From: Hormiphora californensis
Taxonomy: Eukaryota > Ctenophora > Tentaculata > Cydippida > Pleurobrachiidae
Assembly: GCA_020137815.1 (NCBI GenBank)
Contig: CM035353.1
Coordinates: forward strand, 3,592,471-3,656,470
Length of the DNA: 64,000 nt
Direction of reading: 5' to 3'
How positions within the stretch are numbered: the stretch's first letter is position 1; each line of letters starts with the position of its first letter. A model generated the notes under the pieces. It was not told where the DNA came from. It ran no database searches and saw only the letters and a list, made by a program, of their open reading frames with translations. A program made the position numbers and the translations under genes. This document shows positions 52,704 through 60,884 of this stretch, one piece after another.

Positions 52704-53504
52704 AGTCGCTTCAAAAACCTCACAAACTTAAAATGACTATAGTGGCTATTCTTGAAACAATTTTCTGAGCTTTCCCTCACCCCTATAACCCCTTGAGAGA
52801 GCTAATATTTATGGGTGGAGATAGAATTATCTCCCCCTATTTTCTCAGTAACTATAGTAGGTAGAAATTCCGGAAAAGTTGGATACATCCCCAAATTATT
52901 TCAGCTATCAGACAAACTAATAATATTTACTATTCATTGAGCCTAAGCATGATTTTAGAATTGTCTAATTAGGTCCTTGTAGGAGGTGTTGATGACACTT
53001 GCCCTACAGTGATATCAAATTTCTTGGTTTCGAGCGTCTCTCCTTTATCTTTCGTATCACTCTCTCTCGGTAATTCTCCGAATCCGACCAAGGAGGGGCG
53101 TGTAGTAATTGGGTGTTAGGAAAGATAATGGCATACTGACTAAAAAATTTCCAAAAATTCAACTATTATTAGTAATGATAGACAAGTTTCACATGATTTG
53201 ATTTTGAAAAAAAAAATTATAGAATTCTGTATACAAATGTGTTAAAAGTCATATGCGTCATTTTTAAAGTAGATCTTGGGAAGTTGATGAAGTTTAGTAC
53301 TTTATGTGAGGCGGAGACAAATCGATCTCCTCCCACAGGGATAAGGGTTAAAGGGAATTAACATGTTTATAGGCTATAGCACATGTACACACAAACTTCA
53401 ACTTCAAAAGTTGACTTCAAAAACTACCCAATTTTTTCCCAAAAAATCTCCGAGAATGATTCTCAACACTTTGATTAATGCTCTCTCTCACTCTCTCTAT
53501 GTTC

Positions 53505-53552
<48 letters not shown>

Positions 53553-53558
53553 GTCTTT

Positions 53559-53589
<31 letters not shown>

Positions 53590-53729
53590 TTAAACTTTCC
53601 ATCCAACTTCAAACCCCCCCCCTAAGAATTATCACAATTGAGTGAAATCACAAGGATCACCGCTAAAAATCATACTAATAGTTCAATTGCTTTAGGTATA
53701 GTATGTTATAGGCGTCTTGTGGATTGATA
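52704..53729. other. upstream region of the SELENOK-like gene
   Basis: AT-rich; contains a CT microsatellite at 53509-53588. No other coding region is seen. The SELENOK promoter should lie at its end but no clear box was found. Confidence 0.4.
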
Positions 53730-55478
53730 ATGCCATACGTTGCTGATGGTAAGTGTAAAGAGCTGTAGTCTATCTATTATAAACCACCCCCCTGCTGTTG
53801 TCAGTGCCCATCTATCTATTATATTGTAGAGCCTGGAGGGCGGGGGCACTGAATCTTGGGGAGAGAAAAGGGGTCTATATTGTATTGGAGAGGGGGCACT
53901 AATTCTTGAGGAGGGAAAAGGGCCAGAGGGGGGGGGGGGGTTTAACTTTCGTTAGTTGATAGGGTACTGATTTAATTCTACCCTTCTATATTACTAGCGC
54001 ACCCATTGGGTGCGCCTCAAGTAAGGGCTTTTTGATATCCCACCCGGCTTCGCCTGGTGGTTCTTTTCGCCCCTTTAAACGTCAATAACACGGTTGCCAT
54101 GGCAACTGAATTGGTAACTATGCGGACTGGCATGTTAAAAGTCATTCGAAATATTAAGAAACTTCCACTGGAACTTCAGAAAGTGTGAATAACAGCTTTA
54201 CAGCTTTTGTCACATGAAGTGTTTTATGAAGGAGCAGCCTGTCGCTTAGATACCGCCTAACGAACGACTTCGACGACGTTCAATAGAGATTCATTTCTAA
54301 ATTTGACAAAAACTCGTATCAACTAATTGGAGATAAGACCAATAATATCAAGGATGTACCATTATTGCAGGACAGCTCAGAGAGGGAAGGCCCATTGGGA
54401 CAATCGGAGGTATAACTGATTTGTTTTGGGGAGCTCTAAACTTCTTCTACCTATTGTGAGTATTGTAGTGACTCATTAGTAATGAATTAGACGGACAACA
54501 TTATTTTTTGTTAAGTGAGCGAAGGTCGAGGAAGGCAGTGCCATACTATATACAGGGTGTTCATTTTGGATCTTTACAAGCGTTGGCCTTCACCCAGAAA
54601 AAAGTTGACAAGATCAGGTCATGAAACTTCATACTTGGACCATTCTATAGCCTCATTCAAGGTTCCTGGGGTTTTTGGAGCTCTAGCACCCCGGGAAGTG
54701 TGTTTTTGGCATCAAAACTACCAGAAGGAATTTTTCGATGGTGCTGAGACTTTGCTAAAATGTTTTTTGGGTATTTTCTATGTCAATCCTAAAGTTTCAT
54801 AGAGATTGGAAGTGTTTTTCAGACTCAAAATTTCGTAAAAAGTGGCTGGAAAGACTCAATTTTAGTCGTTTTTGAGCAGTTTTCGAGCCTTTCCAGCCAC
54901 TTTTATCGAAATTTTGAGTCCGAAAAACACATCCAATCTCTATGAAACTTTAGGATTGACATAGAAAATACCCAAAAAACATTTTAGCAAAGTCTCAGCA
55001 CCAGCAAAAAATTCCTTCTGGTAGTTTTGATGCCAAAAACACACTTCCCAAGGTCCTAAAGCTCCAAAACCCCCAGGAACCTTGAATGAGGGTATAGCAT
55101 AGTCCAAGTATGAAGTTTCATGACCTAATTTTGTCAACTTTTTTCTGGGTGAGGCCCAACGCTTGTAAAGATCCAAAATGAACACCCTGTATTACCTCCG
55201 AACTTGTGTAGCTTATATGTACTGCAGTGCGCTCTGTGAGGGTTCGGTAGATCAAATTCGAACTTGTGACACATGATAATATAGTATGTAGAAGTATGAA
55301 GTAGTAGTAGTAGTAGTAACATAATGTTACTGTTAACATACATTCTCTCTCCGTTTCAGTTTCACATCAATGTTCATGCCAAACAGTGATAATAGCAGGG
55401 TGACCTCGGGTGCCCCACCACCCCCAAGGAATGCCGCAGGAAGACGGATAGGAGGGTTCGGGAGATCGGGAGGTGGTG
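53730..55478 (+). CDS. SELENOK: selenoprotein K-like ER membrane protein (last exon not found)
   Basis: Small single-pass ER protein that, in vertebrates, works in ER-associated degradation and as a cofactor for protein palmitoylation. Exons 53730-53748, 54371-54455 and 55360-55478 join in phase. Exons 1-2 give MPYVADGQLREGRPIGTIGG and on through GITDLFWGALNFFYLF; exon 3 continues FTSMFMPNSD...APPPPRNAAGRRIGGFGRSGGG. This follows the family plan: short lumenal start, one transmembrane helix around ITDLFWG, then a Gly/Pro/Arg-rich tail with a PPPPR SH3-binding motif. The family ends in GGUGR, with UGA read as selenocysteine. Exon 3 ends with one base at a GTAAGT donor, so that tail should be in another exon. 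I looked to about 57 kb for TGA-GGN-CGN/AGR and did not find it, so selenocysteine use is unproven. Intron 2 contains a foldback element. Confidence 0.75.
54553..55189. mobile_element. 0.64-kb foldback element, CAGGGTGTTC ends
   Basis: Inverted ends CAGGGTGTTCATTTTGGATC / GATCCAAAATGAACACCCTG with TA target copies. Arms of about 300 bp meet near 54870 (CAATTTTAGTCGTTTTTGAG). It shares terminal CAGGGTG and a TA target with the 6603 element and lies in SELENOK intron 2. Confidence 0.87.
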
Positions 55479-55634
55479 GTAAGTTAACCAATATCATTCT
55501 CCCCCTATTTTATCTATTGAATAGCGATCTCATTCTCTAATTGATATTCTCTATTCTCCCCCATGATCCATATTCTCTCATTTGTGACTGATTGGGGCTA
55601 GTGAGATAAGGTATTAAAGAGTTTATTTGAATGG

Positions 55635-55785
55635 TCAAAACACGGAATTGGTTGAACGTTTCGGGGTGTTTCCCCTTCTTTAGTTTTTTTTCAAACTTTC
55701 ATTATCTACAACGTAAACCTATTTATTGAGCTGAAGAAGGGGTAAAACCATTAAACGTTCAACCCATTCTGTGATTTGACCTGTC
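55635..55785. repeat. inverted repeat around GGTTGAACGTTTCGG
   Basis: GTCAAAACACGGAATTGGTTGAACG and its imperfect complement (written in part) flank a T-rich centre; probably a small foldback element. Confidence 0.6.
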
Positions 55786-56097
55786 TCCAAATGACCTTCC
55801 ACACCCAGGTCGTGTCCTCACCTCTGTCCCCTCCCCAGTTTCATCCAGTCAACAATCTCAGCATGTTGTGTCTCCCCACGTCACCCTTTCTGTGTACTTT
55901 AGGTGTAGCGCGCGGTGACAATTTTATAAAGCGCACCGCGCATTTTTCCCACGGTTTGTGTACCGCTACGTACAACATCAATCGCGGACCATTCATCCGA
56001 ATCAGTCATTAATTCAGAAGTCCTTAATCTTTAATCTAACATTATAACTCCACCAAATAGCACATCCACCCCTTACACCCACCCAATACCAGTCAAA

Positions 56098-57225
56098 GTA
56101 GAAACGTTTCTTAGAGATTAGGTGCCTAGGTGGGTCAAAGTGAGAAAGTTTCTTTGAGATTAGGTTGGTCAAAGTGGGAAAGTTTTTAAGAGATTAGGTA
56201 GGTCAGAGTGGGAAAGTTTCTTAGAGATTAGGTGGGTCAAACTGGGGAAGTGTCTTAGAGATTAGGTGGGTAAAAATGGGAAACTTTCTTAGATATGAGG
56301 TGGTTTAAAGTGGATAAGCTTCTTAGAGATAAGGTGGGTCAAAGTGGAAAAGTTTCTTAGAGATTAGGTAAATCAAAGTGGGAAATTTTCTTAGAGATTA
56401 GGTGGGTCAAAGTGGGAAAGTTTCTTAGAGATAAGGGGGGTCAAAGTGGGAAAGTTTCTTAGAGATTAGGAGAATCAAAGTGGGAACTTTTCTTAGAGAT
56501 TAGGTTGGTCAAACTGGGAATTTTTCTTAGAGATAAGGGGGGTCAAAGTGGGAAAGTTTCTTAGAGATAAGGGGGGTCAAAGTGGGAAAGTTTCTTAGAG
56601 ATTAGGACAATCAAAGTGGGAAATTTTCTTAGAGATTAGGTTGGTCAAACTGGGAAAGTTTCTTAGAGATAAGGGGGGTCAAAGTGGGAAAGTTTCTTAG
56701 AGATAAGGTGGCGGTAGGTCAAAGTGGGAAAGTTTCTTAGAGATTAGGTGAGTCAAAGTGGGAAAGTTTCTTAGAGATTAGGTGAGTCAAAAGGGGAAAG
56801 TTTCTTAGAGATTAGGTGGGTCAAAGTGGGAAAGTTTCTTAGAGATTAGGTGATTCAAAGTGGGAAAGTTTCTTAGAGATTAGGTGAATCAAAGTGGGAA
56901 AGTTTCTTAGTGATTAGGTGGTTTAAAGTGGATAAGCTTCTTAGAGATAAGGTGGGTCAAAGTGGAAAAGTTTCTTAGAGATAAGGTGGCCGTAGGTCAA
57001 AGTGGGAAAGTTTCTTAGAGATTAGGTGAGTCAAAGTGGGAAAGTTTCTTAGAGATTAGGTGAGTCAAAGTGGGAAAGTTTCTTAGAGATTAGGTGGATC
57101 AAAGTGGGAAAGTTTCTTAGAGATAAGGTGGCCGTAGGTCAAAGTGGGAAAGTTTCTTAGAGATTAGGTGAGTCAAAGTGGGAAAGTTTCTTAGAGATTA
57201 GGTGAGTCAAAGTGGGAAAGTTTAT
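56098..57225. repeat. 1.1-kb minisatellite, ~34-bp unit
   Basis: About 33 tandem units of GGGAAAGTTTCTTAGAGATT + AGGTGGGTCAAAGT with small substitutions; some units carry an extra GGCCGTA block (about 56712, 56990, 57130). A noisy, degenerate copy lies at about 59620-60010, at the same place relative to the second lectin copy. Confidence 0.95.
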
Positions 57226-57299
57226 TAAATGCGATGGTGGGGTTAAAATTCATCCAAAGCTGAAAAATGTACACCCCCGTCGGGGCTCTGGGCTGCAAC

Positions 57300-57440
57300 A
57301 TGAACACCCCCTGTTTGGTTAGGTAGTCGTGAAACAGCTGTATAATTTGTTGTGTGTGATTCGGGAACGAGGCTGGGCATTATTTTGGCATTATATTCCC
57401 TAAAAGCATTGTAAATTAGATTCGCATATTCGTGTGGGTT
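57300..57440. repeat. dispersed repeat, inverse of 50420-50585
   Basis: CATTATTTTGGCATTAT and TAAATTAGATTCGCATATTC match, in inverse orientation, GAATATGCGAATCTAATTTC and AATAATGCCAAAATAATGCC around 50430-50500. Confidence 0.6.
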
Positions 57441-57860
57441 TTTGGCACTGGGCTGTGTACTGCTGTGTAACCACAAGTTTAATAGAATAATTACCACAAC
57501 TATTTATCTGGCGAAAATGTTCTAAAATTACATTACACTCATTCTTCCAAAAATAATTAAGTACATTCCGATCTCACATAGAGCACGTTTTAACTGTATC
57601 ATATAGACCACTGTCTAACTGTTAGGGCACTGGCAGGCGATGTAACGTTCACGAATAACGAAGGAATCGTCGAAAGTTCCCCACTTTGAAAATTGTAGAA
57701 CATCCTGCTCGTAGCCTTTAATATATTTCGCATTGTCGGGTTGCGGATGCTCCCAGGCGATCCCAGCAAAATCCAAGACCTGGAAACGAAGAGGTTGTGA
57801 TTGCCAAATTGGTGATATGATATTTGCACTATATCTACAAATATATAATTTGTACTACTA

Positions 57861-58644
57861 TCTTACACAACTGAGGCTGGAATCCTGGAACCAAGCTTAT
57901 CAGTTAGAGATCTTGGTGTGCTAGTTCAAGCCGATCTAGATTGGGAGGGACACATAAGGACGATTGCCGAGAGCGGACGCCGCAAAGCATCTTGGGTCCT
58001 GAGTGTCTTCAAAACGCGGGACAGAGAAGCTATGATAACTTTGTATAAGAGTATGGTCAGGAGCCTGCTCGAGTACTGTTGCCCTCTCTGGAGTCCGACT
58101 AAGATTAGGGATATCGAGCTACTTGAGGGAGTGCAGCGTTCCTTTACCAGACGTATAGCGGAGTGTAAGGGAATGACCTACTGGCAGCGCCTTCAGTATC
58201 TCCGTATCAGCTCCCTACAACGCAGGAGAGAGCGTTACATTATTCTACATATGTGGAAGACTCTTCATGGCCACATCTCCAATGACATCGGAGTACAATT
58301 TACCGCCGGTGGCCGACTGGGAACCAGAGCTGTGGTTCCGAAAATTGTGAAGAACTCTCTAGCAGCAGCACAGTCAGCATACGATGGATCCTTTGCTGTG
58401 ATGGGGCCGAGGCTCTGGAACTGCTTACCTGCTCAAATTAACCAAATCACTGAGTTCCAGGTTTTCAAAACTCAGTTATCAAGATTTCTGGACGCGATAC
58501 CAGACCAACCTCCAGTCGCTGGGTATACGCGGAGATCCACAAACAGTGTTCTTGATAGTACCAGTGGGGAGTTGCAGAAAGCGATACCCCGATCGGACGA
58601 GCAGTAGCCGGCGAACTACACATAAGTAACATAAGTAAGTAAGT
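57861..58644 (+). mobile_element. 5'-truncated LINE fragment (reverse transcriptase C-terminus)
   Basis: Open frame 57918-58607: VRDLGVLVQADLDWEGHI, AMITLYKSMVRSLLEYCCPL, VQRSFTRRI, LWNCLPAQI and FKTQLSRFLD are the region after the RT fingers of CR1/Jockey-type LINEs. It differs from the LINE at 9674. It ends in a (TAAG)n-like tail. Absent from the paralogous site near 61130, so it inserted after the local duplication. Confidence 0.85.
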
Positions 58645-58787
58645 AACTTACCTCCGTACCGTCTGGCCAAACATAAATCCCCTCGTCCGTTATATCATTT
58701 CCTCCCGTCCACACCCAGTTGTGATAATCGTACTGGTCATCGTTCCTGTGAAGAGGTGGAAGGTGCCGGGGTCCGATAGCAATGTGT

Positions 58788-58988
58788 TACCATGGTAACA
58801 GCTGTACAATGTGTTACCATGGTAACAGCTGTACAATGTGTTACCATGGTAACAAGTGTACAGCGTGTTACCATGGTAACAAGTGTACAGCGTGTTACCA
58901 TGGTAACAGCTGTACAATGTGTTACCATGGTAACAGCTGTACAATGTGTTACCAGCATAAACAATGTGTTACCAGCATAAACAATGTG
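58788..58988. repeat. X-box minisatellite GTTACCATGGTAAC (lectin copy 1)
   Basis: Six ~29-bp units GTTACCATGGTAACAGCTGT plus ACAATGT, followed by two shorter units. The 14-bp palindrome fits the RFX X-box consensus GTNRCC..RGYAAC exactly. Confidence 0.9.
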
Positions 58989-59319
58989 TTACCTTGCTCC
59001 TAGAATTAAGTCGATCAAAAATACCAACTCGTCAACATCATCCTGATCCTTCACCTGTGTAAAAGGATGGTAACTGGCAGTAGTGGTAGAGGTCGAGAGA
59101 TGCGCTAGATTATTGATTATGCAACCTGACAACCATGAATATTGTACATTACCATGGCAAGCGTCAATCCAGCTTGTTCGCAAGCCGCCTTCGCATCCGG
59201 CCAAGTCATTCTTGCTGGAGATACAACGTATTTCCCTTTGTAGTCACACGCGTACGGGTGTGTCTGTGGGGTCAGCTCGGTTATATCTAGGCCAAACAGG
59301 GTAAATATCATATCAAATC

Positions 59320-59384
59320 TTGCCTGGCTAGACTGTGTTTCGGGCGCCCCGCACAAATGTAAAGGGAGGGTTAGAACATAACAA
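59320..59384. mobile_element. TTGCCTGG MITE in lectin copy 1
   Basis: 65 bp, TTGCCTGGCTAGACTG...TTAGAACATAACAA, flanked by exact 8-bp ATCAAATC (59312-59319, 59385-59392). Present at the same site in copy 2, so it predates the duplication. Confidence 0.88.
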
Positions 59385-59479
59385 ATCAAATCATGGTAAT
59401 ATAGGACACCACCCAATACCTTATCAACAAAAGTATCGTTCCAATTTCCGTCGTGGTTGATGGCCACGTGACCGTATTT

Positions 59480-60720
59480 ATCGACTTATTTACGCGGGAA
59501 CCCCAAACAGTGCGAAAAACGGGAGTTCCAAAAGCGATCCCCGGCGGAGTGCGGCGATACCCATAGAAATAGGGGGAACTTACCCACGAAATCAAAATAA
59601 ATTAAAGTTTAAGGGGTTTGCAAAGTTTGTAAAGAAGTTTTGGGGAAGTGGGAAAGTTTAGGGGGGGTGTGAAGTTTCCTTGGTAGTGGTTCAAAAAGGG
59701 AAAGTTCCGGGAAAGTGTTAAATGGGAACTGGTAATAAGTGGGGGAGGTAAGTTTTTAAGAAAGGGGGTACATGGAAAGTTTAAATTGGTGACAATGGAA
59801 AGTTTCAAAGGTTTTAAAGGGTCAAAAAGTTTAAGATAGTACAAGTGGGAAAGTTTTTAGAAAAGGGGCCAAAAAAAATGGGAACTTCCTTGATTAGTGG
59901 ATAAAGTGGGAAAGGTTGGAAAAGGTTGGGAGGTCAAGTGGGGTTTTAAGGGTTAGGGTTTTAAAGGGGAAATTTCTTAATGGGGGTCAAGTTGGGCAAA
60001 GTTTTAAGCTGGAAAAGTCTTCCAAAAATTAAACCTCCCTTTGTAAAAGTTCGTTTTGTGGGGTTTGGGCCGGGGTTTCGGGTTTTTGGTAAAATTTTCT
60101 AACAAATTTTAAATTTCCCCCCAAAAATGGGGGGGTTAACACCCAAAAGGAAATGGCCCCTTAAAACTTTCCAAAGGGTTTTGGGTTTGGGGCCACCTAT
60201 TTTGTAAATTTCCAAAACCCCCAAATTTAAAAAATGCCAGTATGTTACATGTCCTTTCATTGAAAAATTTTTTTACAAAAAGTTTTAAAAATTTTCTAAG
60301 TACCCAAACCCAATTTTAAAAAGTTTATCTTCTTTTTTTAACGGCCCGGGAACAAAATATTTTTCCACTGAAGGGCCTTAATGTGAAAAAATTGAATTTA
60401 AAAATAACCCCGGGATTTGGAAACACCAGAACCGAGAAACAGTAAAAACCCCAAAAAAATATGATTTGTAAAGGCTTTATCAACCTAGGGACGTTTTCGT
60501 CGGGTTTTCCTTGCAATCTTCTAATTGACGGTTAATTTCCCAACGTGGTCCCCCCGAACTCAATTTGCGGATTTGGGGACCTGGGATAATATTTTTTAAT
60601 CGTTAATTACAAGCCAAAGATTTCCACCCAAAAAAACCTAACGGGGAAAACCAAAAATGTTCAAAAAAATTTTCAAAAAAAAATTTTCAAAAAATTTTTG
60701 GGGGAAATTTATCCTGCCGT
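59480..60720. other. low-quality stretch between lectin copies
   Basis: Frame-breaking, homopolymer-rich sequence containing corrupted versions of the 34-bp minisatellite (59620-60010). No gene can be read. Confidence 0.55.
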
Positions 60721-60769
60721 TAAATCGGGGTGCCGCTAAATCGGGGGCCGTTAAATCGGGGTCCGACTG
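60690..60769. mobile_element. pogo/Tigger-like end fragment
   Basis: GTTAAATCGGGGTGCCGC...GTTAAATCGGGGTCCGACTG followed by TA. Only one terminus is readable. Confidence 0.7.
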
Positions 60770-60884
60770 TATTTATTTGGCGAAAACGTTCTAAAATTAC
60801 ATTACACTCATTCTTCCAAAAAATAATTGAGCACATTCCGATCTCACATAGAGCACGTTTTAACTGTATCATATAGACCACAGT

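Larger units (their letters stand above)
57615..59472 (-). pseudogene. partial tandem copy of C-type lectin 3' exons
   Basis: Same exons as the gene at 60885-62071: 59472-59420 (truncated, INHDGNWNDTFVDK), 59263-59153, 59054-58993, 58745-58652 and 57779-57615 with its stop. All four downstream exons are open with matching phases and intact splice sites, so the domain could still be expressed if spliced to an upstream exon. However, the first exon is cut at about 59472 where the sequence becomes noisy. The intron before the last exon carries a LINE fragment (57861-58644) absent from the other copy. Confidence 0.72.

Noticed and set aside
52457-52780. Frames of Ser-Leu or Arg-Asp repeats
   Set aside because: Direct translations of the AGAGAC microsatellite.
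55904-56010. Terminal selenocysteine exon of SELENOK at the acceptor CTTTAG near 55900
   Set aside because: With the phase-1 join the reading is GVARGDNF..., with no in-frame TGA-Gly-Arg; not supported.
58690-59003. Frames of repeated CYHGNT or CVTMVT-like units
   Set aside because: Translations of the X-box minisatellite; the lectin splice sites place this in an intron.
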